NCBI GenBank assembly: GCA_008477525.1
Contig: SPDT01000001.1
Coordinates: 2,294,001 to 2,358,000 of the forward strand
DNA: 64,000 bases
Source of the DNA: Hypomyces perniciosus
Lineage: Eukaryota > Ascomycota > Sordariomycetes > Hypocreales > Hypocreaceae
Direction: 5' to 3'
The position numbers were made by a program, and so were the translations under genes. The notes under the pieces are model-generated. The model saw only the letters and a list, made by a program, of their open reading frames with translations, did no database searches and was not told where the DNA came from. This document shows positions 49,801 through 62,150 of the stretch, in pieces. Numbering within the stretch: position 1 is the first letter of the stretch; every line of letters starts with the position of its first letter.

Positions 49801-51639
49801 TTAAAGGCATTAATAATAAAGAGGAACTATTAAAGGCAAAGTAAACTAAAATAATAATCTAAGCAGTAATTTTAAATAATGTAATTAAGCTTAAGAGTAA
49901 TACCCTTTTAAATACCATTCCAAAACTTGTAAATATTTTAAGCATAAATTTAATTATAAAATTATAAGGAATTGCTGAAATGCAGTTTTATAGGAAAATT
50001 AACTTAATTGCCTTTAAATTTACCTTACAGTAAATAACCATTATCTTTATATATAAATACCCTTTTAAAGAAAAACTATTTAAAAGATTAAATATAATAG
50101 TTATATATTTAAAATTAATTATATAAGTTATTTAATTACTATAAAACTAACCTTTTAAAGCTATAACCTTTTAACTTTTATAAATAAAAGGATTATTAAA
50201 TAAAGAATTGTTTAATTTTAAAAATCCAGACTTATTACTACTATTAGAAATATACTTTTATAAGCTAAAGCAATTAAGTATAGCCATTAACTATAAGGCA
50301 AATTAGTTATAAAAATCTATAACCTAGATTTATATAGTTTAATTAGGAAAGATCCTTTACTATTTATAAGAGCTACTATAAATCTAAGTATAGCTAAAAG
50401 AGCCTAATAGGGTATTTATTAAAGTATTTATAGATTTAAGGTTAAAGGGAAATATTATTTCCTATTAGTTAACTGTAAAATATAGTATAAGGATATACCT
50501 TTATAAAGCAGTTAATACTGTATTTAATAATAGGTAAATAAGTATATATAGCGAAACTATTATTTAAGTATATATAAATAATATATAAATAATAGCTAGA
50601 TTTTATATTGCATTTAATAAAGTTTTAATGCCTTTTATGTTTAAAATATTATTTATTTAAGCTATAAAGTTTATGTTTAATTATATATTAAAGAATAAGG
50701 ATTTATATATAAAATATAAAATAGGTAATATTTAAGTTATTATTTTAACTGTTAAAGTTATCTGTTAAAAATATAAAATAAAGGTATTATATAATTTAAA
50801 GTTAAAATAAATATTCACGTTATATTTAAATATAAAGTTAATAAAGTAAAGGAAATCTTAGAAAACCTTTATTTTGCTTTTAAGGAGGAGGTTTTATATA
50901 GACTATTAAAGTAAACTAGGGAGGATTTAATTTAGCTGCTACTAGCTAGTAAATTAAAAGATTAAATAAAAGTAATAAAAAAAGCAGTAAAGGAATTTGA
51001 AAAAATAAAAGAATAAAAGAGAAGGTTTTAAAGGAGAGTGCAGAAACGCAAGCGGATTAAAACTAATACTATATATAAAAAGAAAAGTATAAAAATCTAT
51101 CTTATAAATAATACTTTATTTAATAGTTTTATTCCTGCTAAAAGTCTGTATTAAAAGTAGAAAAAGTTAAATAGAATTAAAGATAATTTAAATCCTATTA
51201 CCCTTTTTATTAAATATATTACTTTAAAGTTTTTATTAATTAAAGCTAGGTTAAGATTTATACTAGACTATTTAGCTATAATCTTAAAAATAATAAAAGG
51301 GAAATTAATAAAATAAAAAACTGCGATTTTAATATATATTTTAAAAAATAAAGAAATAGCATTTTCCTAGGATTTTATAAAATATAAAAAGCTAGACTTT
51401 AAAATGGCTTTACTATAGACTATTTATATAGTAAAGTATAATATTTAGTAAAGTAGTAGTATCTTAATCTTTAAGGGTATAGAGAAGAAAGTAGTTAACC
51501 TACTATAAATATATATTAAAAAAGGTCTTTTAAAGGAAGGCTATAGGCTAAATAGGAATCTATTTTTCTTAATATAAAAGAAAAATAGCAGCCCTTACTT
51601 TATTAATTCTATTATATAAATAAATAAAGTAACTATTAA

Positions 51640-53150
51640 AGATACCTATATTCTATTAAATGCAAATAAATTTAGCGAAGATTTTGCAGGTTATATAATA
51701 CTATTATTACTAGACTTTTTTTAAGCTATAATTAAATCCCTTTTAATAAAAAAAGTGTCACATAGCATATAAGGTCACTTATCCACGCAGATTGTATAGA
51801 GCTTCACTTTTGCTGGATTTGTAGTCTGACAGTTATAAGCCCGGTATCGTTTCGCGCGAAATTATCCGACATAGCTCCAGGTTGCAAGTTCGATTCTGTC
51901 CTGGAGGAATTAAAATACGCTAAGGTTCCTACTATTTATTCGGGGGAATTAAAATAAAGCCGAAGAAAGTCCTAGTTTAGCCAGATCTAGGCACCGCAGC
52001 TACGGTTAAGGTTAGCAGAAAAGTCCTCTGCGCCCTGCCCTTTATATAGGATTACAGGGAATACAGGCGCTCTATCTGGACTATCGCACCTGGGGGGTGT
52101 ATCACATAGCATATAAGGTTACTTATCTACGCAGATTATATAGAGCTTCACTTTTGCTGGATTTGTAGTCTGACAAAAAGCTAAGATATAACTATATTTG
52201 TAAGTGTTATTAACCTTTTAAAACACTATACCCTTTTAATAAACGCTATAAAGTAGTGTAATTTTAGTGTATTATTCTTTAAATATTATTTAATTTTATA
52301 CTTATAGTTTACTGGTTATTCTTAAATGATATTATAGTATAAGGTTTAAAGTCTATATATAATACAGAAAACGTAATATTTAAGGTTTAATACTATATTT
52401 TAAAGTATCTTTAAAATCTTAATAAAACCTTTATTAATATTAAACTATTAGGATATATAATATTAGCAGTAAAGTTAATCTTTTATTAAAAGTCTGCTAA
52501 ATTAATAGGGTACTTATATAAAATAGAAAAGTATTAACTGGTTATAGGTAAAATTATTAAAATTAAAGAATAAAAGAACTATAAGACTATTAATAAAGTT
52601 TAATCTTTTTTTTTAGTTTAATTAGCTATTATAGATATTAAATTGAATACTTTATATAGATTATTAAGCCTTTCATAAGCCTATTAGAGAAAAACGCTTT
52701 TTAAAGGTAGATTAAAGAATAATAGTAAGCTATAAATAAACTTAAAGAGTTTATTATTTCTGCCCTGATACTAATAATATTAAATATAAATAAAAGATAT
52801 AGGGAGGTAATCTTTATAGTTAATGCTAGTATAGTAGGCTAAAAGGCGGTTTTAATATAGTTTATAAAAGGGAAAGGATAATTAATTTAATATAAAAGTG
52901 GATACTAGCTTTTATTGGAAATAAAGTATAATACTATAAAAAGGAATATAAAGCTTTACTTTAAGCCTTTAAAAGGCTATATATTTATATTTATAGACTT
53001 TTATTAATACTAAAAATAAAGGCTAAGGTAATTATTAATTAAATAAATAATAGAATTAATAATATCTTTAACAGATATATAACTTAATAAATTAATTATA
53101 TCCTTTTTTTTAACTTTATTATTAAATATATCTTTAAAAAAATATTATAA
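51640..53150 (+). pseudogene. Family F RT and RNase H remnant, split by the TRIM
   Basis: Plus-frame landmarks in order: NANKFSEDFAGYI (51659-51697), LLIKKS just before the TRIM, NAIK*CNFSVLFFK (ATNSxAQF block, 52240-52285), FLNDIIV*G (FLDDIGVKG, 52322-52348), then RNase H/connection KYNTIKRNIKLYFKPLKGY (RYD-xKRECxxLLKALK, 52927-52984). The palm Asp codons are partly changed to Asn. Removing 51756-52180 rejoins the RT frame, which shows the TRIM came later. Confidence 0.85.
51756..52175 (+). mobile_element. 420-bp TRIM with 76-bp LTRs, TSD AAAAG
   Basis: Direct repeats of 76 bp at 51756-51831 and 52100-52175 start T(G/A)TCACATAGC and end GTCTGACA. AAAAG flanks the unit exactly (51751-51755, 52176-52180). 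The 268-bp interior begins GTTATAAGCCC and ends CTGGGGGGTG, the same 11 and 10 bases at the same positions relative to the LTRs as in Copia-1. There is no coding capacity. The interior holds a 7-bp stem (CTCCAGG/CCTGGAG, 51875-51906) around GTTCGATTC. RIP is slight: the left LTR looks untouched and the right has a few TG-to-TA type changes. Confidence 0.95.
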
Positions 53151-54902
53151 TAAATGATTTATTTTATAAACTAATAACTGCTATAAATAAAATTAAAGTT
53201 AAAAAAAAAGGATTTAAAAGATTTTATAGATATATACTTAAGTATAATTTCATTTATACTGCGAAGGGAAAAGTATAGCGAAGAGTCTTAATAAATTACG
53301 CAATACCTTTAAATAATATAAAGATTATTTAATCGTTTAGTTATAGACTTCTAGTAGTTTAAAAATAAAGTAAAAAGGTTTATTATAAAAGATAGAAAGT
53401 TATAGGTAAAATTAATAAAATACTGCCGCTAGCCTATATTTATTTTTAATAGCTTAACTTTAAAGAAAACAGCTATTTAATAATATTATATTAAAATAAG
53501 CTATAAAAGCTAGGAGGTAACTTTCTAGTTTTTAAAGGAAAGATACTAGTAGCTGCAGATATAGAATTATATATACAAGGCAGTTATATTATACCTTTAG
53601 TGTTAAGGCTTTAATATATATTACTTTAAAGAGTTAACTATTGCAATAAAATTAACTAGGCCTACAAAGAAAGTCTATTTTAATATTTAATATATCTTTA
53701 ATAACTATAAATATATTTATTTATTTAAACGAAAATATAACTTTTATAAATAAATAACAGTAAAACCTATATTTACTTTATTATTAGCAGTAATAATAAA
53801 GTTTATACTTAAATAAATATACTGATTTAGTATAATAATTTAGGCTATTATAAATAAAGGAGTAAAGATAAAAAAATACTCTTAAAAGTATTAATTAATT
53901 TAGGAATTAAGATTTTTTAAATATTAATATATAATCTTAAAGCTAATAATGCAGTAAAGGTTAGCTATTAAAGCTTAATATTAATACTAGTAAAAATAGC
54001 TAGGCTTAATAAAAAGTAATTCTGGAACTTGGATAAAGCGATTATAGCTAATAGATATATAGTAAAAAGCTTAATAGGGTACTTTACATTTTATTTATTA
54101 TTTAACTAAAAACTGATTTTTCCTTTAAAGGTAAAATTACTTACCTACCAGTTAATTAACTAAGATAAAGTCTATATAATAGAAGATTAATTAATAGTAT
54201 ATATCTATATACTAGAAAGAAAAGAGAAAGATATTAAAATAGCTTAAAACAAAGTAACTGCATTTCGCTAAATATTAGCTAAAAGGATAAAGATTAATAA
54301 TTAATATTTACTGCAGAAAGCAACTAAATTACTCCTCTTTAGCGACTGTATTTTACTTTATAATATAAAGTGTTAAAAGGACCTTTTAAAAAATATAAAA
54401 TTAAAAATGCATTAGCTAAGCTTATTTAGGATTAAATTTTAAATAGGTATAATAAAAGTATATAAACTCAAAATATTAAATAAAGTCCTGCTTAATAAAA
54501 TCTTTTAAGTAAATATTTAAAGAAATTTATAAAAAATAGATTTAGCTAATAGATAGCTAAAGATAATAAAGAGACTTTTATAAATAAAGACTTAAAGGCA
54601 GATAAGAATTTACTTAAAGATAAAGCAGTTAATAGAGCGATAATTAAGGTTATTAATAATTAAAAACTTAAAAAGCTTTATAGTAACTTTTTAGCTATTA
54701 AAAGAATATATAGTTAATAAGATTAAATAGTCTAGTTAAAATTAAAAGATATACTTATAAGTTAAAGGAAAAAGAGATATTTTAATTAAAACATAGTCTT
54801 TTATAATACTTTAAAGTAGCTATTCCTGGAATAAACTAAATAAATCGGGACAACTACCATTATATAAAGGATATATAGAGGAGGATAAGCGGCAATGTTT
54901 TT

Positions 54903-54928
54903 AAAAACAGCTGCTAGGTGCTGTTTTT
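54903..54928. repeat. Perfect 9-bp stem-loop in the 3' region of F
   Basis: AAAAACAGC pairs with GCTGTTTTT across an 8-base loop (TGCTAGGT), followed by a purine run AGGGGGGAGGAG. It could be a terminator-like or packaging structure of the element RNA, or the purine run could be a secondary polypurine tract. Confidence 0.6.
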
Positions 54929-55646
54929 AGGGGGGAGGAGACAGCTACTAACTATGCTAGCTGTTACTAATAATATAAAAACCTTAGTCGCAGAGTCGGT
55001 TTCCTTTAAAGAAAGTAGTAGCTTTTCTGACGCATTAAAGGATAACTAAAACTTAAAGGATAAAAGAGTTTTAAGAGTTACTATTAAACTTAACCGGCAA
55101 GTAATTAAAGATAATAAGAAAGCGCTTTTAAAACTAGGCAAAAAAGGGCAAGCTATAATAGTAGCCTTTACAGCAGTGATAGGGAAAACTGCACTTTAGT
55201 GTTCCTAGGTCTAATAAATTATAGCTTTAAATATATACTGCAGCCTAACTTTATTTAGGCTAATAGATAAATTGGCTTAAGATAATATTTAAGAATAGGT
55301 TTGCGCACTTATATAAATAATAGGATAACTGATATAAGATAAGCAGATAGTAGCTTAAAATACCTAGCGATAAAGAGATTAATAAAAGGGGATTATTTAA
55401 TTATAATAATGTTAATAAAAGGGAAATAATTTAATATAGATTGGATAGGGAGAAATTAATAATATAGATAGCAGTAGGTTTGCTTTTAATTTTCTTTCCC
55501 TTTTTCTTTTAATAATACTCTTTCTATTTTTATATATTATTTACATTTTCCATAAATATTATTATACTAGTATTAAAGGGATTAATAAAAAAAGTATTTT
55601 ATTAAGATTCGCTCCTTTTATTTGCGAATGCTTATAGGGAAGGTTT

Positions 55647-56049
55647 TATTAGGGGTAATTAATATATTAAATATACCTGCATTTTTTTTATTAGTTTACC
55701 TAAAAAGGGTTAGCTGCTTATTTAAGCAGCTATTAAATGAAGGAAGTAAAGGAGTATAAAGATATATAGATAGACTTAGTTTAATAAATATTAACCTTCT
55801 TCCCCCTTTAATATATAACCCTACTTCTAAGAATATAGCCGCTAAGGTATATAAAGGTAACTGTTAGTTGCTTTTAGCTGCTAGTATTATAATTAAATAA
55901 TCTGCAGTATTTTTTAATCCTTATATTATTTAATTACCGCTTTATAGTTCTGTTAAAAGCGCCGTTCCTCCACTTAATACTAGTCGTGGTATATAGGTAT
56001 ATATATATATATTATATATATATTTTAGAGTGCTCGTCCCCCCTTAATA
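55647..56049 (+). repeat. Family F right LTR
   Basis: It starts TATTAGGGGTAATTAA and ends CCCCTTAATA, with the same TA-converted microsatellite at 55990-56025. It is preceded by the purine-rich AGGGAAGGTTT. Confidence 0.9.
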
Positions 56050-57745
56050 AAATACCCTTTATTGCTTACAGCTAAATATAAACCTTCTAAATAGTTTAAA
56101 GAACTATTAAGCTAAAAGATATATTTAATATAATACTTTTTTTACTAAATCTATAAAGTTAATAAAGCTATGAAATCCCTTAAAATATAGTTTTTTCCTT
56201 ATTTTAAAGGATATACTATACTATATAGCTATATAAATAGCTATAGAGTTTATAGCTTTATATAGGTTTAAATTCCTATTATTATTAAAGAAAAGGCTAA
56301 AAAATATATAATTATTCTGGAAGTAGTAGCTTTAAAAAAACATTATGAATTAGATTTAGTTTTAGGCTTATAAAGAAAAATAATTTTAAAGGAAAAGATC
56401 TCTCTAAACTCCCTAAAACCTTAGGCTAAATAAAGGAATAAAGGCCTTATATACCTTTATTACTTAAAGAAATAAAGGGAATAAACCTATAAAGGATGCC
56501 TTTATAAAGGAAAGGCCCTATATACTTAAAGAATCCTTTATAGCTGAAAATCTAGAAGTTATTAAGCTATTTAAACTAAAGGGAGATATTATTATTAATA
56601 GTAGTTCTAGCTATAAGCTATTAAAGCTAGCCCTTTTATAGTATAAAAGACTAGGTTATACTAGTTTAAGTTTATAAAAGAAAACTATTAAAATAACTAT
56701 TAAAATTCTTAATTTTAATTTTATTAAAAGGATTAAATTTTATTATTTAGTGTATAATAAAGGAGAAGCTACTAAAAGGCTTAAGTTAAAGCTAATCTTT
56801 AATTTATAAGCCTTTTTAAATTATTTAAAAGCTAATACTTTCTTTATAAAGGTAATATTTTATTATAAAGCCTTTATAAATTCTTTATTTATAAATACAA
56901 AATTAAAATATAAATAGCTATGCGTTTTAACAGATTATAATACATTTACCCTTTTAACTATTATATAAAGCGTTATAAATAGCCTTAAAACCTAATATAA
57001 CTAGTATTTTAAACAATTTCATTATAATAATAGAAAAGAAATTAATTCAAAACTTTAAACCTAGTTTTTTTCTTGAAGAATTATATATATTTATAGTAGC
57101 CTTTATATTTATAAATAGAATAGTCTAATAAAACTCTTTATTAAAGTTTTATTAAATAAATTATAGGCTATTATTATAGCAGTTAATTTACTATTCTATC
57201 TTAAAAATTTTATTACTACTATATTTTTTAAATTACTTAATTATATAACTATTATTTATAAGGACTTTACTTTTTATTAAAAATTATATAAAGAGTTGGA
57301 CTTTAATAAAAATTATGAGCTTAATTTGTAAAAATATAAAACTATTAATATTTATTATAAGGTTTTTATTCCTTAAAAATAAAAGGCTAAAGGCTATAAA
57401 TTAGGCTTTAAAACTAAAGTCAAAAAACTATTAATAGTTTAAAGTAATAATACCTATTTTATTTATATTCTATTTAAATATATAGTCTTTAAACTATTAA
57501 CTTTAAAGCTATATAAAGATAAAATTCTTAAGCTTTAAATCTTAAAGCCTATTATAAGTTAAAATAATAAGGTATTAAAGGGAGAAATAAAGTTAAATTT
57601 ATTAAATTAAATAATTCCTAGTTTTTAAAATATTAATCCCTTACTCCTTAACTTTATTTTAAAGGGAGTACCTACTACTATTCCCCTTATTCCTAGTCTT
57701 ATTCCTATACTAGTTATATAAGACTCTGCAGTTATAAAGGATCTT
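56050..57745 (+). mobile_element. Family C body fragment (C3)
   Basis: It aligns with C2 from about 44050 to 45720: the upstream pol segment, pre-integrase (YKRLGYTSLSL near 56645-56670), integrase, and a proline-rich stretch ending at the family A LTR. It begins abruptly at the F right LTR and ends at the A3 LTR. It repeats a part of C that is also present in C2, so C2 and C3 are different copies, not two halves of one element. Confidence 0.8.
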
Positions 57746-58290
57746 TATTATAGTATAGAAAGGCAGGTTAGGGCAAATATTATTATTATACTATAGAGAG
57801 CAAGAAAGCCTTAAGGCTTTATAGAAAGCTATAGCTAAGAACGCGTTAAAGCCTAGTTATATAACTAAAGCTTATATAATAGGGCGTTAATATCGCGTTA
57901 TAGTTAATACTGTAACAGTACCCCCCCTCTTTATTATATAATTTGGCCGCGAATAGCTATATTACTTAAATAAATTAAAATTCTATATAATCTATTTTAA
58001 TACTTCTAATATAAGGGTAAATAAAGTAAATTATATAGTTTTTAGTATTAGTAATATATAGTTTAATTATAAGCTTTAACGCAGTATAGTCTTTAATTAG
58101 CGCTTTATAGGTATTAGTTTCTTTCTAGCTATTTCCTCTTTTTCCTTTTTTATTATTCCTTTTAATATTTATTATAATAAACTTAACTTTTCTAGGTTTT
58201 TCCTGTAACAGTTTGATATTACCCTTTTTTAGCCTTATAGGTCCTTAACTAACTGCTATATAGCGGTATAGTATTTTTATTTCATAAAGT

Positions 58291-58871
58291 TATTAAAAAG
58301 GAGGGCTAAAAAGTAAGGATTTTAGTGTATCTAGGTAACCTTCCTATTCTGGCTAGAACCGGAATTAGGCTTAACGCTAGGACTAAGCTCTTAAAGGAAC
58401 TTTAATATAAGTCAGGAAATTTGTATTATCTTTAACAATAATAATTAAGCTAAGACCAGCTACCCCGCCTACCCTAGACTTAATATAATAGCTATAATAG
58501 CTATTATAAAAAATCTAACTAAAATAGTTTCTTGTTTATATAGCTGTAAATTAATTTAATTGATTTCCTATATAAATAAATTTTATAGAAAATAGGAATA
58601 TAGCTATAAATTTAATTCTACTACTATATATTTATTATTTAATTAAAAGACTATTATAAAAAATAAAGTTATTGTTTATATAATTACTTTTATACTAGCT
58701 ATATATATATTAAATATTTTATAGCTTTTAGCTATTAAATTAGTTATAATTTAATTATTTATCTATTATTAACCTAACTAGACTTTTAGTTATTTCCTTA
58801 TTACTGCGTTATATACAGCTTCCTAGAAGCTATATATAAATAAGGTTTAGTATAACTTTATTATTTTAATA
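58291..58871 (+). repeat. Solo LTR of family C, TSD AAAGT
   Basis: 581 bp, starting TATTAAAAAGGAGGGC and ending TTTTAATA, with AAAGT on both sides (58286-58290, 58872-58876). It is inserted in the pol end of A3. RIP is moderate to heavy. Confidence 0.95.
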
Positions 58872-59223
58872 AAAGTAATAAAATCTATTATTATTATAAT
58901 AATCTAAAGCGCCTTAAACTTCTATTTCTCTTATACTTTATCTATATTCTCTTTTTTTTCTAATACCTTACTTTAAATATTCTTTAACTTAGCCTTATTA
59001 ATTATCTTTTCCTTAAAGTGCAGTAAGGTAGCTATTTTAGGTTATAAAAGGGAGTTATATAGGACTAGGAAAATCTTTATACTTTCTAGCAGGCTAATAG
59101 TATAAGCTTATAGGTATACCTTTATTATTATATAAGGTTTTACCTATTTATTATCTAGCTTCTTTATTAGCTAGTTAGTCTTTATATTTTAGATATTAAT
59201 AAAGACTTCCTGCCTAATAGTAT

Positions 59224-59805
59224 TGTTGAAATAACGAGGTTATACTGAACCTTATTTATGTATAGCTTCTAGGAAGCTGCATACAATACAGCAATAAGGA
59301 AACGACTAAGAGTCTAGTTAGGTTAATAATGGATGAACAATTGAATTGTAACTGAACTAATAGCTAGAAAGCTATAGAATATCTAGTGATGTGCGGCTGG
59401 TGTAGAAGTGATTGTATGAACAATAGCTTTGTCTTCTACAATAGTCCTCCGACTAGACAATAGGAATGCGGCGGCAGAATTGGGTTCGTGGCCCTATTCC
59501 TATTTTCCGCAAAATTCATTTATATGGGAAATCGTCCAAATCGACTCACGGCCATACAAACAGGAAACCATTTTAGTCAGACTTTTTCACAATAGCCATT
59601 GTGGCCATTGTATTGAGTCTAGGGTAGGCGGGGTAGCTGGTCCTAGCTCAATTGTTATCGTTGAAGATAACAGAAATTTCCTGACTTACACCGAAGTTCC
59701 TCCAGGGACTCGGTCCTAGCGTCGGGCCTAATTCCGGGTCTAGCCAGAATAGGAAGGTTACCCAAATACACTGAAATCTTTACTTTTTAGCCCTCCTTTT
59801 TAACA
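59224..59805 (-). repeat. Solo LTR of family C, nearly unmutated, TSD AGTAT
   Basis: 582 bp from TGTTGAAATAACG to CCTTTTTAACA, with AGTAT on both sides (59219-59223, 59806-59810). It is inserted in A3, whose sequence rejoins across it. It is the reference copy of the LTR: TG, CA and CG dinucleotides lost elsewhere are kept. A 96-codon open frame (59429-59719, plus strand, antisense to the element) is open only here; in the RIPed copies it is broken. It has no recognised domain, and I treat it as non-coding LTR. Confidence 0.95.
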
Positions 59806-61599
59806 AGTATAGACTAGTAACGCCTCCCTCTATATATTTATATTTTCCTTATATCTTTTTCCTTAGGTTTTAGTAAAGGCCTTTAGCTATATAATAATAT
59901 ATTTAAATTACTTAGCAATAATATTAGCGCAGAAGAACTCTCTTTTCCTTACTATAGAAAGGTTTAGTAGGCAAGGCTATAAAGGCTCTATCCTTAAGCG
60001 AGGGTTAAAACTATAATTAGCGAAAAACAGCAATACACTAATAGTTTTAAATATTATATTATTTACAGCAAATTCAGCTAATAAAAGCTAGTAGACCTAG
60101 TTATTTTAATAAAAATTAATAAAGGCTTATAGGTATTATTTTATATTTACATTAATTCTCTTAGTTTAATTATTAATCTTAAAGTAAAAGGCTAATAACT
60201 ATTTTAATATAACTTTTAATTACTTTAAGAGTTATTGCTAGAATTTTAATATAAACTATATACTGCAGTTTAATATAATATTATTAAATATACTATAAAA
60301 ACAATAAATCCTATTAATAAATATATTAACTAGCTCCTTTATCAATATTAAAGTAATAAATATAAAACAATATATTTTTATAAAGCAGTAAACTATTATT
60401 AATAAATACTTATAGGTAATATTATAGTAGTAGAATTCAGGCAGTAATATAATATAATTAATAAAGATATTTAACTATATATAAAATAAAACTAATAACA
60501 ATTAAAGGAAGCCCTATAATAAAGATTACAAAGCCTTTATTTTAATATATAATTTGCAGGCTTATATAAATACTTTAATATCTTTTAAGATCTATAGCTA
60601 CCAGTATATCTAGCTAATAAAGTTTAAAGTTTTAAACCTACTTAAGTATTTAACTAAACTATTTAAGTGGTTTTTAAATAGGATTTATATATAAAGTTTA
60701 TTATTAAAGGGAAAAAAACCTGCTTTTAGTAATAGATTCTATTATTTATTACTTAATAGTTGTTTATTGCAATTTAGAGTTTTTTATAAAGGTGTTTTAG
60801 CTATTAGCGGATATTAAGGTTTTAAAGTGCAGTTATTATTTCTTTTACTAGAGTATTTTATTTATATACTACTGTAATTAAGTTATTAATTAATCTATCT
60901 TTTATAGGTATTATTATAGCTATAAAGGCAGCCTTTATAAACAGTTTTATATTTAATAAGACTTTTTCTTAAAATATTACCTAAGCTTTAAAGCTAAAAG
61001 AACTTTATAAGAGGATAATATATTACCTGTTTTTAATTTAGTTATTAAAGGGGTTTAATTTTATAGGCCTATCTTTTACTTTTTTATTTAAAGTATTAGG
61101 CTTTATAGCTTTAAAGCTAGGTTAATAAATAATATAGAAGTTAAAGTTAAAGAGGAATTTAAATTATTAGATTTACTGCTAGTTTAAGGCTTTAATTAAG
61201 GTAAAGTATTTAAGGTTTTTATAGTTTATAATAACATTAAACTCTTATAAGCTTTATAATTCTAGGCGCTATTCCTTTATTATTTTAATAATAGTTAAAA
61301 GCTTTTTATTAAAGATTTTATAGTTATATTCTTAAGCGTTATACTTTACAGAAAAAAATATAATAAAGTATATAATACCCTTTTTATTATACTATAATAG
61401 GATACTGCTTAATGCCTAGTTAAAGGCATTAGTCTTAAGGATAGTTTACTTATTACAATTAAAAAGGGCTAAGACTAAGGCTAATTTAAAGGTATATTTA
61501 ATTAAGTTAAAGGCTTTTTATTGTTTTTCTTTTTAAATATATAGTTAGTTATTCTTTAAAAGCTTGTTTAGTAGTGTAGCTATTTTAAAGTATTTTCAA

Positions 61600-62150
61600 A
61601 TAAAATAGCGATAGAAATTTATAAAGTTAAAGAACTTTTATAGGTTTTTTACTCCTTTAAGTAGTTGCTAGTTTAGTATAGCCTTAACTTTCTTAAGATT
61701 TATTTCTAGTCCCTTTAAGGTAATAATTAAATTAAGGTATTTTATCTTTATTATTTTGAATTTGCATTTAATAATATTAATTTAAAGGCTAGCGTTTTAA
61801 AGGTAGGCTATTACTTTATATATATATTTTTAGTGTCTTCTTTAATTTAATAAGTTTATAAAGATAGTATTAAAGTATATTATATAAATATAATTAAAGA
61901 GGTTATAAAGAGTATAGTTAATATAAGATTAAAATAGAGCAGGTATATTATAAAGGCTAAAAAGTATAATTAATATTTTAAAAAGGCTAAACTTAATAAT
62001 AAATACTGTTTTCTATATATCCCCTTTAATAATATAAAGGTTATTTAATATAGCGATAATATTAAGTTTTATATATACCTTTATATAGTTTAAGGCATTA
62101 AAGGTTTCCTGGATTAATAGTAATAGGTATTAATTTTTAATAGTAATATT
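61600..62150 (-). pseudogene. Family A reverse transcriptase (A3 copy), palm present
   Basis: On the minus strand the frame reads KVYIKLNIIAILNNL, KTVFIIKFSLFK, LFSLYNIPALF (MPFGLxNAPALF) and IIYFNTIFINL (the YFDD box with D to N, near 61860-61895), then VKAILN*QLLKGVKNL. This is a complete RT landmark series for family A and shows what A2 has lost. Confidence 0.8.

Larger units (their letters stand above)
46458..56049 (+). mobile_element. Large Ty3/Gypsy element, family F, 9.6 kb, RIPed
   Basis: F LTRs in the same orientation lie at 46458-46849 and 55647-56049. The interior codes on the plus strand: gag and leader at about 47000-49500, protease about 50000-51000, RT 51640-52560, RNase H 52880-53150, integrase about 53300-54300, then a 1.3-kb 3' region (54300-55640) that has no recognised domain. 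The RT resembles the ascomycete Gypsy group with an FLDDI catalytic box. The bases flanking the two LTRs differ (GATTT versus AAATA), so the unit does not have a clean target duplication. All frames are broken. Confidence 0.85.

Noticed and set aside
59429..59719. 96-codon open frame
   Set aside because: Lies wholly in a solo LTR, antisense to the element, and is not preserved in other copies; kept only as a remark.
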